64,000 nt of DNA from NCBI GenBank assembly GCA_963815645.1, contig CAWFHL010000002.1, forward strand, positions 310,001-374,000, given 5' to 3'. The notes beneath the pieces were generated by a model that was not told the origin of the DNA, searched no databases, and saw only the letters and a list, made by a program, of their open reading frames with translations. Made by a program: the position numbers and the translations under genes. This document shows positions 1 through 8,859 of the stretch, in pieces (within the stretch, counting starts at the first letter, position 1; every line of letters begins with the position of its first letter). The DNA is from JBBRHQ01 sp963815645 (lineage in GTDB: Bacteria > Actinomycetota > Thermoleophilia > Solirubrobacterales > 70-9).

Positions 1-28
1 CGAGCCAAACCTACACGGAGCCCGGCGG

Positions 29-1630
29 TCAGTCCTCAGAGTCGACCGAGCGTCCGGCGAAGAAGCCGTCGAGGTCGCGGATGCGGGCGATCGTCGCTGC
101 CCGAACCGGGGCGTCGGTGGTCATCGCCATCACCGCGAGGTCGCCGCCGGCCTCGGCTCCGACCGCCGCGGAGATGATGTTGACCCCCTCCTCGCCGAAC
201 ACGGTCCCGACCCTGCCGATCATCCCGGGCTGATCGGTGTAGCGGAAGACCGAGATGTGGTCATCGAACGGCAGGAAGAAGCTCTCGCCCCAGGCGGAGA
301 CCAGATACGGCTCGTTGCGGGGCCCGACCCCGGTGCCGGCGACCTCGACCGCAGCCTCGTTGGAAGCGATCCTCACCGTGATCAGCTCGGTGAAGTCCTC
401 GGAAACGGCGTCCTTGGTCTCGACCAGCTCGATCCCCCTCTCCTCCGCCATCTGCGGCGCGTTGACGAGGTTGACCGGCTCCTCGGTGTGGCCGGAGAGA
501 ATCCCGACCAGGGCGGCGATCCCAAGCAGCCGGGTGTCGTAGTCGGCGAGCCGGCCGCGGAACTCCGCGGTCACCCGCTCGACGGATCCGCTGCCGAGGC
601 CCTGCGCGAGGCGCCCGAGCTTTTCGCAGAGCGGCACGAAGGGGGCCAGCGCCTCCATCTCCTCCGGGCGGATGGCGGCGATGTTGACGGCGTTGGTGAC
701 GACTGCCCCGCGCAGCGCGGCGGTCACCTGCTCGGCGGTCACCAACCCGGCCCTGTCCTGGGCCTCGGCGGTGGAGGCGCCGAGGTGGGGCGTGACGACG
801 ACGTCGGAGCGCTCGAAGACGGGATGCGAGGTGAAGGGCTCCTCGGGGAAGACGTCGAGGGCGGCGCCGGCGAGCTTGCCCGACTCGAGGCCCCCGAGAA
901 GTGCGTCGAGATCGATCAGCTCGCCGCGGGCGCAGTTGACGATCCTGGCACCCTCCCGCATCGCGGCGACCGCATCGGAGTCGATCCAGCCGACCGTTTC
1001 CGGGGTCTTCGGAAGGTGGAGGGTGATGATCTCCGCTCGCTCGAAGATCTCGGCGCGGTGCTCGGCGCCCTCCACCCCGAGCTCGCGGAAGCGCTCGGCG
1101 GAAACGAACTTGTCGAAGGCGACCACCTCCATCTCGAAAGCCCGGGCCCGCTTCGCGACCAGCTGGCCGATCCGGCCGAACCCGAACACGCCGAGCGTCT
1201 TGCCGTAGAGCTCGGTTCCCTTGTACTCGGCCCGGTCCCAGCGCCCCGCGACCAGCGAGGCGTGAGCCTGCGGCACGTTCCGGCAGAGCGCGAGCATCAG
1301 CGCCATCGTGTGCTCCGCCGCGGCGATCGAGTTCGACTCGGGCGCGTTGGCGACGATGATCCCTCGCCTGGTGGCCGCCTCGATGTCGACGTTGTCGACC
1401 CCCGTGCCGGCCCGCCCGATCACCTTCAGCCGCTCCCCGGCCTCGATCAGATCCGCCGTCAGTTTCGTCGCCGACCGGATCAGGATCGCGTCGTAGCCGG
1501 CGATCGCCGCGAGCAGCTCCTCCGGACCCATCTCCAGCCCCAGGTCGACCTCGAAGTTGGCGCGGAGCAGGTCGACACCCGACTCGGCGATCTTTTCCTT
1601 GACCAGGACCCGCTGGGAGTCGCCGCTCAC
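29..1630 (-). CDS. serA: D-3-phosphoglycerate dehydrogenase
   Basis: Catalyses the first committed step of serine synthesis, NAD-dependent oxidation of 3-phosphoglycerate. The 533-residue protein has the long (type I) layout: substrate and Rossmann domain with GKTLGVFGFGRIGQLVAKRA near residue 143, the D-2-hydroxyacid dehydrogenase signature and catalytic His in DVVVTPHLGAST, an intervening domain, and a C-terminal ACT domain (HISVFRYTDQPGMIGRVGTV) expected to bind serine for feedback control. GTG start. It lies 7 nt downstream of a class V aminotransferase gene on the same strand, so the two look like one serine operon. Start and function are both well supported. Confidence 0.95.
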   Translation of the reverse strand: MSGDSQRVLVKEKIAESGVDLLRANFEVDLGLEMGPEELLAAIAGYDAILIRSATKLTADLIEAGERLKVIGRAGTGVDNVDIEAATRRGIIVANAPESNSIAAAEHTMALMLALCRNVPQAHASLVAGRWDRAEYKGTELYGKTLGVFGFGRIGQLVAKRARAFEMEVVAFDKFVSAERFRELGVEGAEHRAEIFERAEIITLHLPKTPETVGWIDSDAVAAMREGARIVNCARGELIDLDALLGGLESGKLAGAALDVFPEEPFTSHPVFERSDVVVTPHLGASTAEAQDRAGLVTAEQVTAALRGAVVTNAVNIAAIRPEEMEALAPFVPLCEKLGRLAQGLGSGSVERVTAEFRGRLADYDTRLLGIAALVGILSGHTEEPVNLVNAPQMAEERGIELVETKDAVSEDFTELITVRIASNEAAVEVAGTGVGPRNEPYLVSAWGESFFLPFDDHISVFRYTDQPGMIGRVGTVFGEEGVNIISAAVGAEAGGDLAVMAMTTDAPVRAATIARIRDLDGFFAGRSVDSED

Positions 1631-1637
1631 TGCCCGC

Positions 1638-2828
1638 TCAACCGACCGGCTCCGGAGCCCCCGCCTCGGCGAACACCCGCTGCGCGGCCCCGGCGGCGGC
1701 GCCGGGCTCGCACTCGTGGCCGAGGTCGCGGAGGGCCAGCTCGAGGCCGGAGAGGGCGACGACGATGTCGAAGGCGCCGTAGTAGCCGCAGTGGGCGATG
1801 CGGACGATCTGCCCCTTCAGGTGTCCCTGCCCGCCGGCGACGGTTATCCCGAGCCGGTCGCGCATCAGTTTCGGCACCTTGGCGCCTTCGACCGAGTCGG
1901 GGAGTCGGGCTGCGGTGACGACGTTGGCGTCGGGGTCGTCGGGGCCGAAGCGCTCCAGCCCGATCGCCTCGACCCCGGCCCGCGCCGCCCGGGCAAGCAC
2001 CGCGTGCCTGGCAAAGACCCTGCTCAGGCCCTCCTCGGCGATCAGCCCGAGGGCGACGTCGAGCGCCCGCCATAGGGTGACCGCCGGGGTGAATGGGCTG
2101 TTGGCCGGCTGCTCTCGCTGGCCGGCCGCCGTGCGGGCCCAGTCGAAGTAGTAGCGCCGCCCGGGGCTCTCGGCGGCGGCCGCCAGGGCCCGCTGGGAGA
2201 CCGAGGCGAAGGCGAGCCCCGGCGGGCACATCAGCGATTTCTGCGAGCCGGAGACAACCACGTCGACCCCCCACTCGTCCTGTGGCAGGTCGACCGCGCC
2301 GAGCCCCGAAATCGCGTCGATCACGAGGATCGCATCGTGCCTGCGGGCGACTTCGGCCAGAGCACGAACGTCGTGAACGACTCCGGTTGAGGTCTCGGAC
2401 TGGGTGGCGAAGACGGCGCGCGGGGGCTTCGGCAACGCCGTGATCGCCTCGTCGACCCGGTCCGGATCGATCTTCTCGCCCCACTCGAAATCGACCTGGG
2501 TGAGGTCGGCCCCGTGGGCTGCGCAGAGCTCCGCCCAGCGCTCCCCGAACTTGCCGGCCGAAGCGACCACGGCGGGCTCGCCCGGGATGCAGAGGTTGGC
2601 CACCGCCGACTCCATCGCGCCGCTCCCGGAGGCCGTGAAGGAGAGGACGTCGGTGCCGGTCTGGAAGACCATGCGGAGGTTCTCCAGCGCCCGCTCGTAG
2701 ACCTCGACGAATGCGGGTGCGCGGTGATAGAGGATCGGCTCGGCCATCACCTGGCTGACCGCAGGCGGCAGCGGAGTCGGCCCGGCGGTCATCAGGTACT
2801 GCTTGATGAAGATGCTCGCTTCGCTCAT
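1638..2828 (-). CDS. class V aminotransferase, probable phosphoserine/serine-glyoxylate type
   Basis: PLP-dependent aminotransferase of 396 residues in the alanine-glyoxylate/serine-pyruvate branch: N-terminal LMTAGPTPLPPAV, DAISGLGAVD around residue 175, and the Schiff-base lysine in VVSGSQKSLMCPPG near residue 195. It is the first gene of the serA operon. No classical serC is seen in the window, and class V enzymes of this branch are known to replace SerC in some bacteria, so conversion of 3-phosphohydroxypyruvate to phosphoserine is the contextual guess; serine-glyoxylate transamination is the alternative. There is no Shine-Dalgarno sequence; a TAACCT hexamer lies 9 nt before the ATG, suggesting a near-leaderless message. 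Confidence 0.85.
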   Translation of the reverse strand: MSEASIFIKQYLMTAGPTPLPPAVSQVMAEPILYHRAPAFVEVYERALENLRMVFQTGTDVLSFTASGSGAMESAVANLCIPGEPAVVASAGKFGERWAELCAAHGADLTQVDFEWGEKIDPDRVDEAITALPKPPRAVFATQSETSTGVVHDVRALAEVARRHDAILVIDAISGLGAVDLPQDEWGVDVVVSGSQKSLMCPPGLAFASVSQRALAAAAESPGRRYYFDWARTAAGQREQPANSPFTPAVTLWRALDVALGLIAEEGLSRVFARHAVLARAARAGVEAIGLERFGPDDPDANVVTAARLPDSVEGAKVPKLMRDRLGITVAGGQGHLKGQIVRIAHCGYYGAFDIVVALSGLELALRDLGHECEPGAAAGAAQRVFAEAGAPEPVG

Positions 2829-2837
2829 CGCGGGGAC

Positions 2838-2843
2838 AGGTTA
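2838..2843 (-). promoter_or_regulatory. -10-like hexamer of the aminotransferase-serA operon
   Basis: TAACCT (minus strand) ends 9 nt before the ATG at 2828. No convincing -35 is visible. The same arrangement recurs at many starts in this window. Confidence 0.35.
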
Positions 2844-2886
2844 TTGGTCAAGATTCTCGGGCCTCGCTCCGATAGCCCAGTTAGCC

Positions 2887-2912
2887 AGTGGCGCCGCTAG
2901 TCTGGCGCCACT
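2887..2912. promoter_or_regulatory. perfect 9-bp inverted repeat in a divergent intergenic region
   Basis: AGTGGCGCC (2887-2895) and GGCGCCACT (2904-2912) are exact complements around an 8-nt spacer, GCTAGTCT, which itself contains TAGTCT, a possible -10 for the rightward gene. It sits between the aminotransferase and the DUF4389 gene, 35 nt before the latter's start. It could be an operator or a 5' UTR hairpin. Confidence 0.4.
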
Positions 2913-2946
2913 TGTCCAGGCCCAGTCGACGAACTCGGAGGAATCC

Positions 2947-3636
2947 ATGTACCCCATCAGCTACGAGGCCGACTACGAGCGCGAGCCCAACCGGGTGACG
3001 ACGTTCTTCCGGCTGATCCTTCTGATCCCCTGGCTGATCGTCAGCTACCTCTACTTCATCGTCGGCTTCTTCTCCGTCCTCGCGGCCTGGTTCGCGCTGC
3101 TGTTCACGGCTCGCTATCCCGAGGGCCTCTACAACTTCAACGCCGGGATCCTCCGCTTCCTCACCCGGGTCAGCGCCTACGCGTCGCTTCAGACCGACCA
3201 GTTCCCGCCTTTCGGGATCGGTCCGGACCCCACCTACCCGGTGCGTCTGGAGATCGCCCCCAGAGCGGAGCGCCAAAGCAGGCTCAAGGTCTTCTTCCGG
3301 ATCTTCCTGTTCATCCCGGCTTACATCGTCCAGTACGTCGTCACCTACGTGCACTCGCTGATCGCCGTCGTCTCCTGGTTGACGATCGTCTTCCGCGGCT
3401 ACCAGCCTGCCGGGATCCACAACGCCCTGACCTTCACCAATGGCTACATCGCCCGGGCGGAGGGCTACCTGGGCCTGCTCACCGACACCTATCCTCCAGT
3501 CGGAGCGGAGGGTCCCCAGGTCGGCGACGCGCCCCCGGCCGCAATCCCCGCTTCACCGGCGGTCCCCGCGGTCCCCGCCCCGCAGCAGCAGGCGCCGCCT
3601 CCGACTCCGCCGGCTCCCGAACCTCCGGCCTCCTGA
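2947..3636 (+). CDS. DUF4389 membrane protein
   Basis: Integral membrane protein of 229 residues with two similar halves, each starting with a basic stretch followed by FFRLILLIPWLIVSYL (residues 18-33) or FFRIFLFIPAYIVQYV (about 120-135), then a second hydrophobic segment. This doubled layout is typical of DUF4389. The last 50 residues are Pro/Ala/Gln-rich and probably cytoplasmic or disordered. The start is fixed by GGAGGA 4 nt upstream. An inverted repeat (2887-2912) lies in its 5' region. The function of the family is not established. The cupin gene follows after 6 nt. Confidence 0.85.
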   Translation: MYPISYEADYEREPNRVTTFFRLILLIPWLIVSYLYFIVGFFSVLAAWFALLFTARYPEGLYNFNAGILRFLTRVSAYASLQTDQFPPFGIGPDPTYPVRLEIAPRAERQSRLKVFFRIFLFIPAYIVQYVVTYVHSLIAVVSWLTIVFRGYQPAGIHNALTFTNGYIARAEGYLGLLTDTYPPVGAEGPQVGDAPPAAIPASPAVPAVPAPQQQAPPPTPPAPEPPAS

Positions 3637-3642
3637 GCCACG

Positions 3643-4074
3643 ATGGGCGATCAAGGACCGGGCGGGGTGACCGAAGGCGACGACTACGCGGTCGCCAACA
3701 TCGACGAGCTCGGTGAGGGCCCCGGCTTCCGCAAGCTGCGCAAGGCGCTCGGGGTGACCGCGTTCGGCGTAAACGTGATCATCCTGCCCCCCTCCTACGA
3801 GACGGGTCGCCATTTTCATGACGAGCAGGAGGAGCTGTACTTCGTCCACCGGGGCCGGGTCGCGATCTGCTTCGGGGATGACTCCGAGCACGAGCTCGGG
3901 CCGGGTGGCGTCGCTCGGGTCAGTGCCTCCACGGTCCGCAAGCTGCGCAACCTCAGCGACAGCGAGGAGGCCGTCTATCTGATCGCCGGTGGCAAGGACG
4001 GTTACGTCGGCCGCGACGGCCGCCTCCCAGAGGGGGAGAGCCGCGTCGGCCCGGGCGGGCCGCCGGGAGTCTAG
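3643..4074 (+). CDS. small cupin-domain protein
   Basis: Single-domain cupin of 143 residues. Motif 1 is GRHFHDEQEELYFVHRGRV (H, H, E in the metal-ligand positions) and motif 2 lies around GPGGVARVSASTVRKLRNLS, where the usual His is replaced, so metal binding may be incomplete. Such stand-alone cupins bind small molecules or act as isomerases or epimerases; nothing here picks a substrate. It is probably co-transcribed with the DUF4389 gene and is convergent with ilvC, from which it is separated by a hairpin. Confidence 0.85.
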   Translation: MGDQGPGGVTEGDDYAVANIDELGEGPGFRKLRKALGVTAFGVNVIILPPSYETGRHFHDEQEELYFVHRGRVAICFGDDSEHELGPGGVARVSASTVRKLRNLSDSEEAVYLIAGGKDGYVGRDGRLPEGESRVGPGGPPGV

Positions 4075-4097
4075 GAGCTCGCGGCGGGCCCCACCTG

Positions 4098-4121
4098 CTC
4101 CGCCTCCCCCTCGGAGCGGAG
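4098..4121. terminator. hairpin between convergent cupin and ilvC genes
   Basis: CTCCGC-c-TCC (4098-4107) pairs with GGAGCGGAG (4113-4121) around a 5-nt loop, a 9-bp stem with one bulge. It lies in the 72-bp gap between two convergent stops and could terminate both. No U-tract is present, which is common in high-GC actinobacteria. Confidence 0.4.
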
Positions 4122-4146
4122 GACTCCATCGCCGCCTCTGCAGGGC

Positions 4147-5151
4147 TCAGAACTCGGTTTCGATCCAGGGCATCATGCCCCGGAGCTCCTTGCCGACCTC
4201 TTCGACCTGATTGCCGGCCGCCTCCTCACGCATCCGTTCGAAGTTCTCGCCCCCGGCACGATTCTCGGCGATCCACTCCTTGGCGAAGTCGCCCGACTGG
4301 ATGTCGTCGAGGATCTTCCGCATCGCCGCCCTCGACTCCGGTCCAATCACCCTGGGTCCGCGGGTCATGTCGCCGTACTCGGCGGTGTTGGAGATCGAGT
4401 GCCGCATCCCCTGGATCCCCTTCTCGTACATCAGGTCGACGATCAGCTTCAGCTCGTGCAGGCACTCGAAGTAGGCGAGCCGTGGGTCATAGCCCGCCTC
4501 GACCAGGGTCTCGAACCCGGCCTGGACCAGCTCCGTCGCGCCGCCGCAGAGCACCGACTGCTCCCCGAACAGGTCGGTCTCGCACTCGTCCTTGAAGGTC
4601 GTCTCGATGATTCCGGCGCGGCCGCCGCCGATCCCCGCTGCATAGGCCAGGACCAGGCCATCGGCGTCACCGGTGGCATCCTGATGGACCGCCATCAGGC
4701 AAGGAACACCTCGACCCTCGTCGAACTGGCGTCTCACCAGGTGGCCCGGGCCCTTCGGCGCAACCATGCCGACGTCGACCCCGGGCGGGAGCTCGATCTG
4801 CCCGAAATGCACCGCGAACCCGTGGGCGAACATCAGCAGGTTGCCCTCGGCGATCCCGTCGGCGATCTCCGCATCCCAGATCTCAGCCTGCTTCTCGTCG
4901 GGGAGCAGGATCATCACGATGTCGCCGCGGCTGGCGGCGTCGGCGACGTCGAGCACATCGAGCCCCGCAGCCTCCGCCTGCTCGCGGCTTGCCGAGTCGG
5001 AGCGCAGGCCGACCACCACCTCGACCCCGGAATCCTTCAGGTTCAGCGCGTGGGCGTGGCCCTGGGATCCGTAACCGAGGATCGCGACCGTCTTGCCCTC
5101 GAGCAGCGAGAGGTCGGCGTCCGAGTCGTAATAGATGCCGTCGTCGGCCAT
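4147..5151 (-). CDS. ilvC: ketol-acid reductoisomerase
   Basis: Class I (short) enzyme of 334 residues for valine, leucine and isoleucine synthesis: rearranges and reduces 2-acetolactate or 2-aceto-2-hydroxybutyrate with NADPH. Rossmann motif VAILGYGSQGHAHALNLKDS (residues 29-48), MVAPKGPGHLVRRQF near 132, and the metal-binding DLFGEQSVLCGG near 192. It stands alone, about 8.6 kb from ilvN-ilvB, rather than in the common ilvBNC operon. The start has TAGGCT 10 nt upstream and no ribosome site. The divergent neighbour is an NTF2-like gene. Confidence 0.97.
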   Translation of the reverse strand: MADDGIYYDSDADLSLLEGKTVAILGYGSQGHAHALNLKDSGVEVVVGLRSDSASREQAEAAGLDVLDVADAASRGDIVMILLPDEKQAEIWDAEIADGIAEGNLLMFAHGFAVHFGQIELPPGVDVGMVAPKGPGHLVRRQFDEGRGVPCLMAVHQDATGDADGLVLAYAAGIGGGRAGIIETTFKDECETDLFGEQSVLCGGATELVQAGFETLVEAGYDPRLAYFECLHELKLIVDLMYEKGIQGMRHSISNTAEYGDMTRGPRVIGPESRAAMRKILDDIQSGDFAKEWIAENRAGGENFERMREEAAGNQVEEVGKELRGMMPWIETEF

Positions 5152-5225
5152 CGGGCGCGACAGCCTAGAGGATGCTCGACGCAGTGACGGCTGGGGGAAG
5201 CGGACCGAAAGGGATACTGCGCACC

Positions 5226-5666
5226 GTGGCCGATCAGGACGTGGAGATAGTCAGGCGCTACTTCGAGCTGGTCGACCGGATGCTGGACGAGTACTGGGGC
5301 GACCCGGTCCCTCTGCGGGAGTTCCCTGCCCTCGACCTCGCCTTCGAGCAGCTTCACCCCGAGGCGGAGTGGACCCCGCCTCACCTGGAGCGCCCGCTGT
5401 GCGGAAGGGAGGCCTGGCTGGAGGGCATCGAGGACTTGTTCGATGCCGTGGACTACTGGCGGATCCACATTGACGTGGTCACCAGTCTCGACGACGGCAT
5501 CGTCCTGATCGCCAGCCGCAATCAGATTCGCGGCAAGGGAAGCGGGGTCGATGTCGAGCAGGGGATCTTTACGGTGGTCACACTAGAAGGCGGGAAGATC
5601 GCGACCATCAGGGATTTCCCGGAGCGCGACCAGGCGCTGACGGCCGCCCGGGCGGCAGAGGCCTGA
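5226..5666 (+). CDS. NTF2/SnoaL-like protein
   Basis: A 146-residue protein of the NTF2-like cone fold: helical N terminus (DQDVEIVRRYFELVDRML), then a curved sheet with conserved hydrophobics around ALDLAFEQLHPEAEWTPP and a C-terminal strand VVTLEGGKIATIRDFPER. No catalytic residues can be assigned; the fold serves as isomerase, hydrolase or ligand binder. The GTG at 5226 is chosen because GATACT ends 7 nt before it, the hexamer seen before the other NTF2-like genes of this window; an upstream ATG at 5172 has no such signal and lies only 20 bp from the ilvC start. Confidence 0.75.
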   Translation: MADQDVEIVRRYFELVDRMLDEYWGDPVPLREFPALDLAFEQLHPEAEWTPPHLERPLCGREAWLEGIEDLFDAVDYWRIHIDVVTSLDDGIVLIASRNQIRGKGSGVDVEQGIFTVVTLEGGKIATIRDFPERDQALTAARAAEA

Positions 5667-5678
5667 CCCGCCCCGGGC

Positions 5679-7004
5679 TCAGCGCAGCGCTCTGCGCATC
5701 AGCTTCCCCGACGGGGTCCGGGGCAGGGCCGAGGCCAGCTCTATCCGCTTCGGCACCTTGAACGGCGCCAGCGACTCGCCGCAGTGGCGACGGAGGTCGT
5801 CGGCGCCGGTCGCCGAGCCGCTGCGCAGCACGACGACCGCGGTCACGGTCTGCTGCCACTCCGGGTCATCGCGCCCGACGACCGCGGCGTCGACCACCTC
5901 CGGGTGGCGCATCAGCACCTGCTCGACCTCGGCCGGGATGACGTTCTCGCCGCCGGTGATGATCAGGTCGTCGATCCGGTCGGTCACGTAGAGGAACCCC
6001 TCCTCGTCGATGCGGCCCAGGTCGCCGGTGTGCAGCCAGCCGTCGGCGTCGGCGCAGCCCGGCGCGACAGTCGGCCCCTGTATGAGGATCTCGCCGTCGC
6101 TGATCCGCAGGTGCGTGGTCAGCAGCGGCCTTCCGGCAGAGCCGACCTTGCGGCCCGCCTCCGCCGGAGCCAGGGTCGTCGCCTGCGAGCAGGACTCGGT
6201 CAATCCGTAGGTCTGCACGACGGTCGCGCCGCGTCCCAGGGCCTCCTCGAGCACCTCGGCCGGCACCGGACCGCCGCCGACCAGGATCGCCCGCGGGCCG
6301 GAGAGGTCGGCGCCGGTGTCGAGCAGTCGCACCAGCATGGTCGAGACCAGTGAGACCACGGTTATCCCCTGCTCGCGAAGCGCGGCGGTGACCCGGTCGA
6401 CGTCGAAGTTGTCGTGCAGGACGGCGGTGGTGCCGTAGATCACCGACCGCATGACGATCGAGAGCCCGGCGATGTGGCTGAGCGGCAGGCAGCAGAGCCA
6501 GCGATCCTCGGGCTCGACACCGATGTTGAAGGCGGAGCCGACGGCGCTCCAAAGGTGGTTGCCGTAGGTGAGGTCCACGGTGTGGGGAGCCCCGGTGCTG
6601 CCGCTGGTCAGGATCCTGCAGTGGATGTCGTCCATGTCGTGCTCGCCGAGCAGCGGCAGGTCCGCCTCGGTCTGGGTCAGGTGGCCGGCGTCGCTCAGTT
6701 CGATCGCCGGGTTCTCCCCATCGAGCACCGTCCGGCGCTCACCTTCTGACAGGGCGGGGCTGATCGGCAGCACCACCGCGCCCAGCTTCATCAGCGCGTG
6801 GATAAGCACCACCTGCTCGCGGCTCGGGCTCATGGTCAGCGCCGCTGTCGCGCCGCGCCTCACCCCCTCGGCGCCGAGCCGGCGCGCCACCCAGACCGAT
6901 TCGGCCTCCAGCTCGGAGTAGGTGACCTCGGCACCGTCCGCGACCAGGGCGGGGCGCTCGGGACAGCTCTGTGATCTCTGAGCTAGCCAGTTGTCGAGTT
7001 TCAA
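5679..7004 (-). CDS. menE: o-succinylbenzoate-CoA ligase
   Basis: ANL-superfamily acyl-CoA ligase (441 residues, compact like MenE). Shows the P-loop-like RILTSGSTGAPHTVDLTYGN (about residue 131), YGLTESCSQATTL (about 265), WLHTGDLGRIDEEG (about 325) and the C-terminal catalytic lysine in RTPSGKLMRRALR. It lies head-to-head with menB-menA-menC-menD, so activation of o-succinylbenzoate in menaquinone synthesis is the natural reading. The start codon is TTG. The Ala-Pro replacing the usual Gly-Lys at the end of the ATP-binding loop (SGSTGAPH) is a departure seen in some MenE proteins; activity is still likely. Confidence 0.88.
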   Translation of the reverse strand: MKLDNWLAQRSQSCPERPALVADGAEVTYSELEAESVWVARRLGAEGVRRGATAALTMSPSREQVVLIHALMKLGAVVLPISPALSEGERRTVLDGENPAIELSDAGHLTQTEADLPLLGEHDMDDIHCRILTSGSTGAPHTVDLTYGNHLWSAVGSAFNIGVEPEDRWLCCLPLSHIAGLSIVMRSVIYGTTAVLHDNFDVDRVTAALREQGITVVSLVSTMLVRLLDTGADLSGPRAILVGGGPVPAEVLEEALGRGATVVQTYGLTESCSQATTLAPAEAGRKVGSAGRPLLTTHLRISDGEILIQGPTVAPGCADADGWLHTGDLGRIDEEGFLYVTDRIDDLIITGGENVIPAEVEQVLMRHPEVVDAAVVGRDDPEWQQTVTAVVVLRSGSATGADDLRRHCGESLAPFKVPKRIELASALPRTPSGKLMRRALR

Positions 7005-7098
7005 GGCGTCGCCGGGTGGATGCGCTGGCTATCGTTGCCCCCATTCTTGCGGGCCGCGGTCGATCCGGGGCCGTGACCCCACCGAGACGAAGCCACCC

Positions 7099-7977
7099 GT
7101 GCCCAGACGCCACAAGAAAGCTCCGCCGGAAGAGGCCCTCTATTCCCCAATCCAGTGGGAGTCAGCCGCCGAGTACGGCGATATCCGCTACGAGCGCTCC
7201 GACGGGATCGCCAAGATCACGATCGACCGCCCCGAAGTCCGGAACGCCTTCCGCCCGCAGACGATCGCCGAGCTTCGCGACGCGTTCTTCCGCGCCCGTG
7301 ACGATCTCGAGGTCGGCTCGATCATTTTCACCGGCGCAGGCACGGACGCCTTCTGCTCGGGCGGGGACCAGAGGATTCGCGTTGATGACGGTTACATCGG
7401 CGAGGACGAGGTTGCGCGTCAGGGCGTCGGCCGGCTCGATGTCGGCGACCTTCACGTGCAGATCCGGCGCACCCCGAAGCCCGTGGTCGCGATGGTCGCC
7501 GGCTACGCGGTCGGGGGCGGGCACATCCTCCACCTCGTCTGCGACCTGACGATCGCCGCCGACAACGCCCAGTTCGGCCAGACGGGCCCCCGGGTCGGCA
7601 GCTTCGACGGAGGCTTTGGCGCCAGCCTCCTCGCCCGCAACATCGGCGTCAAGCGGGCCAAGGAGGTGTGGTTTCTCTGCCGCCTCTACGACGCTCGGGA
7701 AGGCCTCGAGATGGGTCTGGTCAACGCGGTCGTCCCGCTCGCCGATCTGGAGCGCGAAACCGTCGCCTGGTGCCGTGAGATGGCCCATCTCTCGCCGCTC
7801 TCGCTGCGGCTGCTGAAGGCCAGCTTCAACGCGCAGGAGGACGGCCTCACCGGGCTCCAGCAGCTCTCCCACGACGCCACCCTGCTCTTCTACATGAGCG
7901 AGGAGGGGCAGGAGGGGCGCAACGCCTACCAGCAGGGCCGCCCCCCGGACTTCTCGAAGTACCCCCGTCGCCCGTGA
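7099..7977 (+). CDS. menB: 1,4-dihydroxy-2-naphthoyl-CoA synthase
   Basis: Crotonase-fold enzyme of about 292 residues that cyclises o-succinylbenzoyl-CoA. Key blocks: CSGGDQRIRVDDGYIG, AGYAVGGGHILHLVCDLTIA (oxyanion hole), and PRVGSFDGGFGASLLAR, followed by the MenB-typical C-terminal tail ending SKYPRRP. The GTG at 7099 gives the usual basic N terminus; longer in-frame starts would run into the divergent menE promoter. The stop overlaps the menA start (GTGA at 7974-7977). Confidence 0.93.
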   Translation: MPRRHKKAPPEEALYSPIQWESAAEYGDIRYERSDGIAKITIDRPEVRNAFRPQTIAELRDAFFRARDDLEVGSIIFTGAGTDAFCSGGDQRIRVDDGYIGEDEVARQGVGRLDVGDLHVQIRRTPKPVVAMVAGYAVGGGHILHLVCDLTIAADNAQFGQTGPRVGSFDGGFGASLLARNIGVKRAKEVWFLCRLYDAREGLEMGLVNAVVPLADLERETVAWCREMAHLSPLSLRLLKASFNAQEDGLTGLQQLSHDATLLFYMSEEGQEGRNAYQQGRPPDFSKYPRRP

Positions 7978-8855
7978 AGATCTGGTTGATGGCGGCGCGG
8001 CCGCGGACCCTGCCCGCGGCGATCGCTCCGGTGCTGGTCGGGACCGCGGCGGCGATCGAGCGGGCGGGGGAGCTGCCGCGGGTGGGCGGCTTCATCGCGG
8101 CTCTGATCGGCAGCGTCTTCATCCAGATCGGGACCAATCTCGCCAACGACTACTCCGACGCGAAGCGCGGCGCCGACGCCGCCGACCGTCTCGGGCCGGT
8201 TCGGGTGACCTCCTCCGGTCTGGTGGCGCCGCGCCGCGTCCTGGTCGCGACCTGGATCGCCTTCGCTGTGGCGGTCCTCTGCGGGGTCTACCTGGCCGTG
8301 CTCGCCGGCCCGGTCATCCTCCTGGTTGGCATCCTCTCGATCGCCGCCGGCGTCCTTTACACCGGCGGGCCGCGGCCCTACGGCTACGCCGGCCTCGGCG
8401 AGCTCTTCGTCTTCCTCTTCTTCGGCCTCGTCGCCGTCAATGGCTCCTACTACGTCCAGCTCGAGAAGCTGGTCCTGCTGCCGCTCGGCCTCTCCGTCGC
8501 GATCGGCTTCCTCTCGACCGCGATCCTCGTCGTCAACAACGTTCGCGATCTCGAGACCGACCGGCGCGCCGGCAAGAACACGCTCGCGGTGCGGCTCGGC
8601 CGAGAGCGCACCCGCCGTCTCTACCTGGGCCTTGTTGCCGGGGCATATCTCGTCCTGGTGGCGACGCTCGCCGCCAACTCCGGACCATGGTGGGGCGGCC
8701 TGGCGCTGCTCTCGGCCCCGCTCGCGGCTAAGCCGGCGCGGGCGGTGCTGGAAAGGACCGATGGCCCGGCCCTGAATGCCGCGCTCGCCGGCACCGGCGC
8801 CCTACTTGGGATCTTCAGCCTGCTGCTCTCGGCCGGCCTGCTGATCGCCGCCTGA
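7974..8855 (+). CDS. menA: 1,4-dihydroxy-2-naphthoate polyprenyltransferase
   Basis: UbiA-family integral membrane prenyltransferase, 293 residues and about eight hydrophobic segments. The two Asp-rich metal/diphosphate motifs are NLANDYSDAKRGAD (about residue 55) and NNVRDLETDRRAGKNTLAVR (about 190). Attaches the polyprenyl tail and decarboxylates DHNA. GTG start overlaps the menB stop by 4 nt, implying translational coupling. The order menB-menA-menC-menD places the step inside the menaquinone operon. Confidence 0.95.
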   Translation: MKIWLMAARPRTLPAAIAPVLVGTAAAIERAGELPRVGGFIAALIGSVFIQIGTNLANDYSDAKRGADAADRLGPVRVTSSGLVAPRRVLVATWIAFAVAVLCGVYLAVLAGPVILLVGILSIAAGVLYTGGPRPYGYAGLGELFVFLFFGLVAVNGSYYVQLEKLVLLPLGLSVAIGFLSTAILVVNNVRDLETDRRAGKNTLAVRLGRERTRRLYLGLVAGAYLVLVATLAANSGPWWGGLALLSAPLAAKPARAVLERTDGPALNAALAGTGALLGIFSLLLSAGLLIAA

Positions 8856-8859
8856 GCCG

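Noticed and set aside
5172..5225. ATG at 5172 as start of the first NTF2-like gene
   Set aside because: No spacing for a ribosome site, only 20 bp from the ilvC start, and the GATACT promoter element lies inside the would-be coding part.
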